A DNA stretch of 64,000 bases from Sclerodactyla briareus. Taxonomy: Eukaryota; Echinodermata; Holothuroidea; Dendrochirotida; Sclerodactylidae. The stretch is from the NCBI GenBank assembly GCA_026419785.1, contig JAODTK010003121.1, forward strand, positions 248,001-312,000. The letters are read 5' to 3'. The translations under genes were made by a program, and so were the position numbers. The notes beneath the pieces were generated by a model that saw nothing but the letters and a program-made list of their open reading frames with translations, did not search any database and was not told the DNA's origin. Each line of letters opens with the position of its first letter. Position 1 is the stretch's first letter. Below are positions 28,090 to 39,320 of this stretch, piece after piece.

Positions 28090-29905
28090 ACTTCATCCTG
28101 CCCTTCTGGTAGGTCGGTTCATTTTGGTCGCTGGCCAAATGTTGTTGTCCCCCCGAATTTCTGTACTTCCGAATCCCTCCGATGGTTTAAAACCTTGATG
28201 GCTTCTTGGCCAGTGATGCCACCTCTAAAGCTAACCTTTGCCGAGCTGTTCTCTGTCAATTCACTATGAATAAACAAATGCCCATCACCCCCCCCTCACT
28301 TTTGCTAGCTTCAGTGAAAACGATTTTCTCGGACGTGTATCACCACTCGCATGTGGTCCGTCAAACACTCATAGCTTTAAACATTAAAAGGCATCGGTCC
28401 TGATGGCATTCTCCTATGTCCTACTGAAGTGTGTGAACTTGCGCTATCCTTAGCAAGCTTCACCGTCTTTGTTATTCTATGGGAGGCTACCCTTCTGTGT
28501 GAACAATGCTCATGTCTGCCCGTCCCTAAAAGGGTAAAAAATCCAACCTCTCCAATTACAGGCGAATTGCCATCACCCTCGGTTCTCCTCTAAGTTATGG
28601 AAACTATAGTCAAAAAGCTGCTTGAACTTTCTATAGTTTCACTCTCTCCTCATGACCACCAGTATGGTTCCCGGCATGGCCGATCTACTCGGGACCTACT
28701 ATCTTTTGTCACCAATCAGTCGGCCAAAGCCATTGAGTTTTAGGTAGTAGGGCGATTGGCCCCTGATATCTCTAAGGCCTTTGACCGTGTATGGCACGCG
28801 GCTCTTTCCAACTTACCCCTTCATTAGTTCCACCCCCTCTAACTTCTTGGACTGCCAGCTTTCTACCTGTCGCTCTATCTCTGTTTCGTTTTATGGTGCT
28901 CGCTCTTCCGAAACCTTCCCTATAATGCTGGTGGATCGCTCAGTTTGTGTTTTTTTCTTTTTCTCGCTACTAACACTCTTTCCATTTTTAATCAATGATC
29001 TTCTTCGCTCTAACCTCCTATAGTATTCACTTCTTTGGCTGATGAGTCTACCCTTCACCACTCTCTGTGCTTTTTCCTCCCTCGTCCCCAAGAGCGGAAT
29101 AATTTTGTCTATAACCGTCCCTAGTTTCCAGTCGCTGACATGATCTACATTCTATTTGAATGGGGCCCTGCTAATCTGGTTACCCTTCTACCAACTGAAA
29201 CTCAGACTGTGATTTCTGGTCGGCATGTTCCTAAGCACCGGTTATTTTCCAATGGCTGACCAAATCCTCCCTCATTCTACTTCTCTTAATATCTTGGTAT
29301 AGAAATATCACAGCACAACCTGTCCAGGGGAACTCTCATATGCAATTGATCTATCTCTACTAATGTCTCTCTAGAAAGTTGGGCTTCTTCTTTTCGGGCA
29401 AGGAAATACTTCACCCCAACAGCTCTTCTGCTTTACAACCCAAATTCGCTCCCTAATGGAATAACGGTTGCCATATATGGGGGGGGCTTCGCCATCCTCT
29501 TCTCAGTGTCCTTTGACGTATCCATAGAGGCTTTCGTCTCATCAACGATGATCATCTTACTTCCTCCTTTCAAGCACCTCTATCCCATCGCAGATCTTTA
29601 TCATCGTCTCCTTTACCGCTACTTTTAATGGTCATGTTCTTCTTAGTTTTGGGGATGCTGTTTCCTCCTTTCCTTCCTCGAGGTTACTCGCCATACTCGC
29701 TCTCTTCTTTCTTCCAGCCACCCTTTCGGGTTGCATTCCACGTCATCGCACCGTATCCTATGCTCGCTTATGCTTGCTCCTTTTTCCTTCCGCACTTTTT
29801 CGCGTGGCCTGGTAATCGGTTTCCTCATGATGTATTTCCACCTGCTTTTGATCTCCAGCGGCTCAAGAGTAGAATCAACAAGCTGGATCTCTCTTCTTTC
29901 TTTTA
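28090..29905 (+). pseudogene. decayed LINE (non-LTR retrotransposon), reverse transcriptase and C-terminal region
   Basis: Reading across the three plus frames gives the order of conserved blocks of an APE-type LINE polymerase. A FW-LA-type block is near 28130. A weak PDGI-type motif follows at 28400. Next are SNYR-IAIT near 28550, the QYGSRHGRSTRDLLS block near 28665, DISKAFDRVWH near 28765 (the first catalytic Asp region) and the FxxFINDLL-type stretch near 28990. An ADESTLH block near 29040 is the position of the second catalytic motif, with ADD changed to ADE. The carboxy end near 29840 reads VFPPAFDLQRLKSRINKL, typical of the end of such ORF2 proteins. Stops and frame changes occur throughout, so it is inactive. 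It resembles CR1/Jockey-group elements; the clade needs a tree. Confidence 0.85.
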
Positions 29906-29969
29906 GTTTCTTGTGCTTGGGGGGTGCCCCATTTGGTTTAGGCCAGTATGGAGGCGCCTTCCCTGAAGG

Positions 29970-30254
29970 AAAAGGAAAAAAAAAAAAAATTAATTGATCG
30001 CTGAGTGACATTCGATCACCCAACGGTCAAGGTCAAAAGTCATTGAGGGAGTCTAATGGGCCATTGTGTGAAAAAATATATATCTCCTCTCACAAATGAC
30101 GTTGTATCTTCATGATGACGCTCAGTGAATTCAAAGGTCAGTATGACTGAAACGATGCACAAATCAATAACCATCAATCCAGTTCACTACATATTGAAAA
30201 TTGTTGGTTTGAGCTACTGAACCATTGGTTCTCTAGTTTTTTTTGTTTTTGTTT
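29970..30254. other. simple-sequence and repeat remnants between two LINE fragments
   Basis: An A-run (29978-29989), a faint copy of the 24-27 kb repeat family (about 30020-30060) and a (GTTTTT)n run at 30237-30268 are visible. No gene is supported. Confidence 0.5.
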
Positions 30255-30665
30255 TTGTTTTTGTTTTCATTTGAGCGAGAGACGCTCATGAGGAACTTCG
30301 TCAAAAGCTTTTGGAAGTTTAGGAAATTGATATCAACAGCACTTTCGTGTCGACTGCACTAGTAACGTCTTCTATAAATTCTAAGAGATCAGTCAAACAC
30401 GGCGAACGACTTTTCCTGAAACCATGCTGAGAACCTCGAATTAGGCTATAGTCCTACCCATTGGAGAAATCGACCATATCATGATCCCGATAATGGATTC
30501 CAACACCTTGCAGACAATACTAGTAAGGCTCAGTGGCCTGTAATTACAAGGGGAAGAGGACGATCACCATTATCGGAAAATAGAGGAACATTTGCTCTCC
30601 TCCAATCATCCGGAACAACACCTTTCTGCAAGGTTTCATTGAGAGCTAATTACATACTATAGCAC
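30255..30665 (-). pseudogene. LINE reverse transcriptase fragment
   Basis: Read on the minus strand from about 30660 downwards, the frames give LQKGVVPDDWRRANVPLF, then NYRPLSLTSIVCKVLESI after a frame change, and finally KAFDEVPHERL near 30300-30270. These are three consecutive RT blocks (the P-DW--A-V block, the NYRPISLTS block and the KAFD-VPH block carrying the first catalytic Asp). The piece stops there and is truncated at both ends. It lies on the same strand as the LINE pieces in the tandem units at 30.7-35.9 kb and corresponds to the part missing from those units. Confidence 0.8.
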
Positions 30666-30713
30666 CAATACTTATACAGTAATATGGGCACACTGCAACT
30701 ACGAGATCCGACG

Positions 30714-33290
30714 CTGAAACTAGAGTGAAAACATAAAGCAGTGAGAAGTGCACGAGGAAAAAAAGTGGGAGGAATGCGGCAAGAAAGATTCACGGAGCAG
30801 GCTGAGGAAAAAATCTTTCCATAAAACATTGCATGCGTAGATTAGATAAATAACTACATAAAATCTGAAATTGGACGTATAACTATATAGGCCTAAGCAG
30901 ATGATAGAGAGAGGTGAACCAAAGACAGAGAGAGTGTCAGTGTGTGTGCGAGTATGTGCGTGGATGTGGGGGTTAAAATTACTAGAGGGATCACCATTTA
31001 AGTTGTTCTAAATAGTACCGCGTTTAAACAGAAAGAAACAGCAGGGGTGTGCGATTGATTGTGTGTGGGGCGGAGGGGAGTTTGAGAGGTGAGCGGATTC
31101 TAGTCGCCATGCTGCGATACATAGTGGTTAATCGCCGACATGGGGGTTTATGTTTGATAACGTCACCGTCCTCTCCGACCGGCACTGCTGCACACATGCC
31201 CCACCCCCCCCCCTCCCCGCAATGACCCCTTTTGGTGGTAACTTTCGAAACTCAAAGGAATGGTGTGAGAAAATGCCCTCGAATCGATCCATGAACAACT
31301 TTAGAAACCTGAATCAAATCACCTCGAATTCGTCCCGTCTCCGCTCCATTCGAAGTTAGACCGAGACGCCTTCAATCTTTCCTCGGTGAGGTAATCTCTA
31401 AGTCAGTGAATTAATCTAGCGGCCTGGATGGCACCCCGCTGAACGTTTTTCAATTACTGAACATACTATATTACCAATAGTTTATAGGCCACACCAACCA
31501 CAAGGTAGCTGAAATTATCCAAGTTTTCCTGAGTGAATACCGCGGAAAATAATTATTGAGAACGCTAGTCATTTCCTGACTTCGCTGGGTTTATAACCAG
31601 ATTGGACATTAGCAGTGACCGATGCTGTCCTTGCCTTCTTCGGCTTCCCCCTACCTGAGAGAAAACGCGCGAGTATTCTTTTTCTATAGAGGTTAAAATC
31701 TGCCTCTCGAGATCGAGCTTACACCGGAAACGAAACGTTTTGACTAGCCTCTGCTAAACTTTTGAAAAATCAACAATAACCAGTAAAACGATAAAGTCGC
31801 CAGAGATGTCTCTTACGTTTAACAGCCCAAAAAACAAAAACAAAAAACAACTACTCTTTTCATCCAAGGCTTTTGTTCTTAGTGGTGTCAGTGACGCTTT
31901 GCGATCAAACATTTCCGGCTTCTAATCCAGCACTCACCAATGTTTTTTTCTTCTCTCAGTCACGGTGGCTCTACTTGAAAGCTGCGATTGACGAGGTCTT
32001 AGTCTTCAACTTATTGTTCAATGTAACTGCAGAATAAAATTCTATAGAACTTTTCGTAAAGGTACTAGCTATCGTGTCTTCGATACGTATTGGTCGTTGC
32101 CCACCCCTCCCTCAACAGTGAATGAAACAATTTTTTAGGCCTTGATCCAATTTTGCGATTCAATACGCGATTAAACTCCCTTGACACTCCTTGAAAGGAC
32201 AGCCGACAGATTTGATACAATCATGACTTGAATTTCGTTTTTCTTCTTCATCAGCTTGAGGAATAATTACGTAAGTCAGCTAATCCTGCAGTGTCGATAT
32301 ATGCACGACTGTAGATTATGTCATAACGTTTCCTGTTCTTCTTCGCCCGACGGCCGCAGACGTCCCAAAGCGCGAAACACTAGCCTAGAGGCACACTATT
32401 GTTTTAGTATGTTTTTACTCTTCTGCCGTTCCTGTGAGTGCGCTGGGCCTTAACGCATAATGGTCAATAAACATCTTGATTTTGGGTACTGTCCATATTC
32501 ATTAGAATATAAAGCCAACTCAGCTGGTGTTAATTCCACGTGTGAACCTGATTCCAGAGGAGGACCACGGATCCCTATGTACTTTTGGAAACCCAATAAA
32601 AAACTAGCCATGAATGGGTTCCGAATGGAAAGTAATATAATTTTTTCGGAAGCTAAAGAAGAATAATTTCATCATTTTTTATGTGAATATCTATTTCGCT
32701 TCTGTTACCAAAGGCGCGCATTTGACAGCATTCACTGGCGTTAAAGTCTACTCGCGGCTTAACATCGTAGGCTACCACCCGTGACGTCATGAAAAAAAAA
32801 ACATCCTCAGAGTAATCGAAATAATTAAAACAAATGCAACATACTAGAATTTCCAAATTTGGAGTGTGGGCTTTTGATATGTCCTCTTTCTTATCTGTAC
32901 TAGTTCGACGGAAATTTGTACCATTGGACCAGTCCACTTCATTTAGGGAACACCTTTTCCCCTCATGCAGAATGGGCCTGAGAAGCGGAGGTGCCAGTCT
33001 ACTGTTCCTGATTAATGGGTAAATATTCATTATTCCCGAGGTTAGGCATCATTAACAAAAGTCCGAGAGAAATTATCAACAGGACCAAAATGCCTTCTTA
33101 TGTAGGACAGTATAAGGCCACTATCCTCTTATCACATGATTGTTAGTCCAGCTAAAGTGAAACTTAAGGTTCGCTGACAGAGGGGAACGAAGGCTTTGCC
33201 ATTCACTGTGACAAACAGGGATTTCTTATTGATAGAAAATACGTACATATCCAATATCCAATCCATAGCATGATTCCACTTGAGGAATTA
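30714..33290 (-). repeat. tandem duplication 2, copy C, carrying an internally deleted LINE
   Basis: About 2.58 kb is repeated directly from 33299. The LINE remains are on the minus strand. Around 31810-31600 is the linker before the RT, including a (K)RHLWRLYRFTG-type block and S-ISRGRF. Around 31420-31230 is the carboxy-terminal region, including GDLIQ-type sequence. The RT core expected between them is absent. A small C-run at 31201-31212 marks the 3' side. Frame breaks are frequent. No host gene is visible in the unit. Confidence 0.75.
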
Positions 33291-33298
33291 CGTGAAAA

Positions 33299-35850
33299 CT
33301 GAACTAGGTGAAAAATAAAGCAGTGAGAAGTGCACGAGGAAAAAAAGTGGGAGGAATGCGGCAAGAAAGATCACGGAGCAGGCTGAGAAAAAATCTTCCA
33401 TAACAATGCATTGCGTAGATTAGCTATAAACGCCATAAAATATGAAAATTGGACGATAACTAATATAGGCTAAAGCAGTGCTAGAGAGGGTGAAAACAAA
33501 GAATGAAGACGGTCACGTGTCGGTGGTCGAGTATGTGTCGTGGATGTGGGGGTTAAAATTACTAGAGGGATCACCCATAAGTGTTCTAACATAGTACCGG
33601 TTTGAACAGAAACAGCCAGGGGTGGTGCGATGATTTGTGTGTGGGGGAGGGGAGGGTGAGAGGGTGAGGGATTCTCGTCTCCAGCTGCCGATTACAGATG
33701 GTTTAACGGCCGACATGGGGTTTATGTTTGATAACGTCACCGTCCTCTCCGACCGGCACTGCTGCACACATGCCCCACCCCCCCCCTCCCCGCAATGACC
33801 CCTTTTGGTGGTAACTTTCGAAAACTCAAAGGAATGGTGATGGTGTGAGAAAATGCCCTCGAATCGATCCATGAACAACTTTAGAAACCTGAATCAAATC
33901 ACCTCGATTCGTCTTCAGCTCCCTCGAAGTTATACCGAGACGCCTCAATCTTTCGTCGGTAGGTAAGTCTCTAAGTCAGTTTTGAATTATTCTAGTGGCC
34001 CTTCCGATGTGACGTTTTTCAATACTGAAAATCTATATTACCAGTAGTATTATGAGGCACACAACCACAAGGTCGCTGAAATTATCAAAGTTTTCGGGTG
34101 AATACCGACGGAAAATATTTATTGAGAACGCTAGTCATTTCTGGAATATCGCTGGGTGTATAAACCACGAATGGACATTAGCATTGGACCGATTCTTGCT
34201 GTCCTTGCCTTTCTGCTTCCCCCTAACCTGAGAGAAAAACGCGCGAGGATTATTCTTTATATTAGAGGTAATCTGCCTCTCGAGATCGAGCTTAGCACCT
34301 GAAACTAAACGTTTGACTAACCTCTGCTAAACTTGAGAAAATCAGACAAAGAACCAGTAAAACGATAAAGTCGCCAGAGATGTCTCTTACGTTAACAGCA
34401 AAAAAAAACAAAAAAAAAACAAACTACTCTTTTCATCCAAGGCCTTTGTTCTTAGTGGTGTCAGTGACGCTTTGCGATCAAAATTCCGGCTTCTAATTCC
34501 AGCACTCACCAAAGGTTTTTTCTCAGTCAAGGTGGCTCTACTTGAAGTTGCGATTGACGAGGTCGTAGTCTTTACTTATTGTTCAGATGTACTGCAGAAT
34601 AAAATTCTATAGAACTTTTCGTAAAGGTAACTAGCTATGTGTTCTCGCTACGCATTGGTTCGTTTGCCCCCTCCCTCAAAATACAGTTAATGACAACAAT
34701 GTTAGGCCTTGATCCAATTTAGCGATTCAATACGCGATTAAACTCCCTTGAATACTCCTTGAAAGGACAGCCGACAGATTTGATACAATCATGACTGAAT
34801 TTTCGTTTTCTTCATCAGCTTGAGGAATAATTAAGCAGGCTAAATCCATGCAGTGTCGATCTATATCACGACTGGGTAGATTGTAGAACGTTTTCCTGTT
34901 CTTCGCCCGAACGCCCGCAGACGTCCCAAAGCGCGAAACACCTAGCCTAGGCCAAGATTGTTTAGTATGTTTACGCTTATGCCGTTCGTGTGCGCTGGGC
35001 CTTAACGCATAATGGTCAATTTAAAACATGTTCTTGATTTTGGGAAGTACTATTCATTATAAATATAGAAGCCAAACTCAGCTGGTGTGGGTAATTCCAC
35101 GTGTGACCTGATTCCAGAGGAGGACCACGGGATCCCTATGTACTTTTGGAAACCCAATAAAAAACTAGCCATGAATGGGTTCCGAATGGAAAGTAATATA
35201 ATTTTTCGGAAGCTAAAGAAGAATAATTTCATCATTTTATGTGAATACTATTTTCGTCTTTAGTTACCCAAAGCGGCATTTGCAGGCATGCACTGCGTTT
35301 AAAGTCTATCGGCGGCTTAACATCGTAGCTACACCCGTGACGTCATGAAAAAAAAAACATCCTCAGAGAAATCGAAATAATTAAAACAAAATGCAACATA
35401 CTAGAATTTCCAAATTTGGAGTGTGGGCTTCTGATATGTCCTCTTTCTTATCTGTACTAGTTAGACGGATAAATTTTGTACACATTGGACCAGTCCACTT
35501 CATTTAGGGAACACTTTTCCCCTCATGCAGGAATGGAATGATGAGGAGCGGACCGGTTGCCAGCGAAATGTTCGGATTAATGGGGTAAATATTCATTATT
35601 CCCGAGGTTAGGCATCATTAACAAAAGTCCGAGAGAAATTATCAACAGGACCAAAATGCCTTCTGATGTAGGACAGTATAAGGCCACTTCCTCTTATCAA
35701 TGATTGTTGTCCGCTAAAGTAAACTTAAGGTTCGCTGCCAGCGGGTAACGAAGGCTTTAGGCCATTCACGTGACAAACAGCTTTATATTGATATAAAAAC
35801 GTACATTAATCCAATATCAATCCATATGCATGATTCCAATTGAGGAATTA
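33299..35850 (-). repeat. tandem duplication 2, copy D, carrying the same internally deleted LINE
   Basis: This copy follows copy C directly. Its LINE remains read better on the minus strand. DLERQITSNIKNNPRAFFSQ is near 34290-34230, KYFPSVFTR near 34110, and RATRIIQ then DERLRRLGITSREL near 34030-33930. GDLIQVSKVVHGS follows near 33900-33860. Established LINE architecture places about 700 bp of RT between the SVFT-type and RATRII-type blocks. Here they are under 100 bp apart, so the polymerase core is deleted. The C and D copies differ by scattered small indels. Confidence 0.8.
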
Positions 35851-36599
35851 ATTGACGCAAGAAGCACCAAAATTATTTAGGGATATATACAGCTATAGCA
35901 GGCCGAAAGAAGACATCACAAAATTATGTCATTCCTGGCGAAACCTCTCAGCTCGTGCCTCGTATTTCTTCAGCTGTTATACTGAATCTAAGGAAACTTG
36001 AACAGTTTACTGTAAGCCCCCAATATCTACACAAAAACCCGAACCGTTGCGAAATTCAGTGGAACGCTGACCTACATGATTTTCTTCTTACGGATATTAC
36101 ATAAGACGGTACAGCTGTTACAGGCTCCGCCGGATAACCTCACTGTGCTGGGTATGGCCAGATTCTTCTGCCTTGATTCGCCTGCTTCTCCGGAATGAAT
36201 CCTTACCACAAAAGCATTACACACCATTTTCCATCCTCTCTAATAGGCCGCTGATGGGGTCCGGATTTAAAAAAATGGAACAAACGAACAAGTCCTGCAG
36301 ACTTTGGGTCGGCATACTTTCTGCTGATAACGGTGCCCAACCGCCAGGCGCGGCGGAATGTGCATTTATTTTTTGGGGTGGGGGGGGCTAATGTGACCTG
36401 TTTACTATCTAGCTTAGCGCCACCCTTGTTGGCGCGAAGCGTCCAGAATTTTTGGGGTTTCCAGCCCTCTAGATTGCCGGAAACGGCATTTGCCAGTGGC
36501 CCTGTGCTACAAATATCTAGGCATTAATCAGGTCTCATGTGTGAAACTGCATGAATATCAAGACCAAATCAGAGAAAAAAATGCAATTTGAATATAGTT
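35851..36599. other. non-coding stretch, nothing firmly recognised
   Basis: No domain or RNA gene is seen. A short block near 36410-36520 (GGCGCGAAGCGT, then GATTGCCGGAAACGGCATTTGCCAG) is loosely similar to 24870-24990, suggesting a diverged dispersed repeat. Confidence 0.4.
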
Positions 36600-36603
36600 T
36601 TAA

Positions 36604-36846
36604 ATATGGATTGTCGTCTGCCAGCTTCCAGCGAACAAGCGACGGCCGAATTTTGCATGCTCCGACAAAATATCGTGATTGGTGGATGTGAATTTGAAGG
36701 CGATAATTTTCTACCTATTATTAGATAATTTCATTTGGACGAAAAAAATGCGTGAAATAATACCATGGTTTCAATAGAGCTTCTAAAGTGCTAGGTGCAC
36801 GTATAATTGCTTACAAGATTTATTTTAATCGAACGACAATCCATCT
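36604..36846. mobile_element. TTAA-flanked MITE, copy 1 (243 bp)
   Basis: TTAA stands immediately outside both ends (36600-36603 and 36847-36850). The termini are inverted repeats of the consensus AGATGGATTGTCGT (the left end has ATATGG). The interior shares CCAGCGAACAAGCGACGG, AATTTTGCATG, AATGCGTGAAATAA and AAGATTTATTT with the second copy at 61.2 kb. TTAA target sites are diagnostic of piggyBac-type transposition, so this is probably a piggyBac-type MITE. There is no coding capacity. Confidence 0.85.
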
Positions 36847-36850
36847 TTAA

Positions 36851-39240
36851 ATCAGTTTGAATGAAAAATGTCGCTCCGTACCGAATATTCATTTGATCCA
36901 GCCTTATTTACGCTTGAAACACCCTTTCTAAGTATGGCACGTGTTACATTTTGAGATGCGCTGTCGTTTCCGTGAACGTATAGCTATGCCCTGTGCGTTA
37001 CTTTAAGCATATTTAAACAACACATTTGAACTTGCAAAATTTGAAGATTCACCGACCAAGTTAATCCTTACACTGTCGTGGATGAGAGTGATTATATTCT
37101 TTAAATTGTTATGCTCTTTTTGGCCTGAAATAGAGCCTACCAACTTACTGCATGTACATCACCTACTAACATTTTTCAACTTAGATACTTTTCACTAATA
37201 TTACTTAATTTTTTAACATATCCTTACTCATCTTACGATGAATCATGAAAACTGTGAGTAGGAACATTTTTTTGTCTTGAATTAATTCGAAATAGTTTCA
37301 TCAGCCTTCGTTAACACGTGACAAGGCATTTACCAGCGACATAAATACAAGGAAATATACTGCACCACTGTGTTTCATAATGCGTAGTCAATACATCGAG
37401 TGTAACAAATTTTGAAATTCATTTTAATGGCCTTCTGACTTAGGTCATATTTGGTAGTAATGATGGGCTCATACGTCCTGACAGCATCGCAATCATTTGA
37501 TTTGATGGGTTTTGCCTGGAGCACGGTTACCAGCCGGCTATGGTCCATACTGTTGCTATTAAACTATTAGTGTGTACCTAGGCTACAGTGGATGGTGCAT
37601 TGGGTGAGGAAGGCAGAAGCATGAATATGTTCAACCGTATGCGGACGGCGCAGTACAGGTCTTCTGCTCACGAGTAACACATTACGGCCATCCTATATTA
37701 ACCCTCCAGAGTGCTCAATACTGATTCGATTGTCACTATTCACTGAGATTCCTAGAATTTGAAATATTAATTTTAAAAAATCATCTTAGCAATTAAATAC
37801 ATTGAATGTTTTTCTGAACACTCTGCAATATTGGGGGGGGGGATTAAACAAGCGTTTGCCCTCCCCCCCCTCCATCATTTTTTTTTCATGGGGGGGGGGG
37901 GGCTGATCCCCCAACTGAATCCCCCCCCCCCCCGGTGCCGCCCCACTGCGGCTACCGCACGAATATTCAGTTCTTTCCCCTACGTATATGGTGTATTAAA
38001 TAACGCTTTAACAGTAGGCTCTCTCACAGACATACACGTAGACGTAACTTCGCCAAGGTTACGTGCAACAATTTGCAAGCCATTGACCGCACGCGGGCAT
38101 CCGGGAAATTGCAAACCCAAAAAGAACGGTTTCGCTCAAAATGGTACATGCAGTAGAACCAACCGAGTTTTCGGTGCGATCAATGATGCGTCATTTTGCG
38201 GCTAAATTATGCAATTTTAGCAGGTATGGTGCCATATATGATTCAATTTCTGTTACGAATTTACTATTCTGAGATTTTGTGGATAGTTCTTCGTCATTGT
38301 GCTGTTAGAATTGCAGGAGGTGACAACTTTTGTGTCTACCCCTTCCACACAAACACATACTGATAATGAAAACAGAGTCGTATGAGCACACTTCCAGGCT
38401 TTAGCGTATTAGGCCTACGTAGCGTTGCCATGTCTGCCCGAAGGACCAAAGAACTACATAGGCAGCGCATACTCACAAACTTTCAGGTGAATGACGATGA
38501 CATGACCAAAACTCTTTTGCTCTGGTTAGCCCAATTACCTAGCACAGGTTCATATTCAAGTCAGTGGAATCTAGGAACCTTGTGAAGAAGCTATTGCACA
38601 CAATGGAGGATTGACCGATAGTTTTAGCAGAGCCAAAATTGCATAGACCATTTGAATGAACTAGATTGATCACCCAGCCCAATACAGTAGTGCGGTGCAA
38701 AACGATGAAATTACACCAGCTATTCCTAGTTTACTCCCTATGGTGCGCCCAAAAGGAAGCTTAAAAAATACAAAACGATAACTTTGAGGCAGGCAGCGGC
38801 GCCTACAGGGAAAGTCTGGCTGCGGGTGGCCGGGAAGGACGGTCGCGTACAGAGAATGACGGACACCACATATCACTTAGATCTACCTATCATTCCCCCA
38901 CCCCACCTTTTTCCCTCTCTCATTTTCATGAAGTGCTGATGAGGTACATTTAAAACCACAGGCAGAAATGAAATGAAGTGGGACACTGGGGGACATTAAC
39001 AGGCCAAAAATGCTGTAGATGGTCATGCAGGGGGACAGTGCCATCAAGTGGAGGTATAGTGTCAGGGCATCACGTGCTGCAGGAACTCTCTGAACCTCCA
39101 TCGGGCAAATGCCCCTCGAGCCGCCGCTGCTTTGATGATATTCTGCTTTATACAACGTTAGATGGTCTATAGTTTTGGAGGTTTTCAGGATTGTTCAGTC
39201 TTTGGTCTTCCTTCTGGAGGTCTAAGTGCCTGATTTTTTC
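36851..39240. other. non-coding stretch with G/C homopolymer runs
   Basis: The poly-G and poly-C runs at 37834-37935 are the only notable structure. They create artificial Gly/Pro-rich frames. No exon or element is recognisable. Confidence 0.45.
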
Positions 39241-39252
39241 TTCTTCACATGG

Positions 39253-39320
39253 TATAACTTGCGAGCAGAGATCATTCCTATCCAAGGCCCCGCAAGGATG
39301 CAACCTGGATGCTGCACCTT
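39253..39320 (-). repeat. fragment of tRNA-derived SINE (3' part)
   Basis: About 65 bases (ACTTGCGAGCAGAGATCATT through CTGGATGCTGCACC) match the reverse complement of 44225-44290. That interval is the 3' portion of the tRNA-derived repeat at 44 kb. The fragment is too short to classify on its own. Confidence 0.55.
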
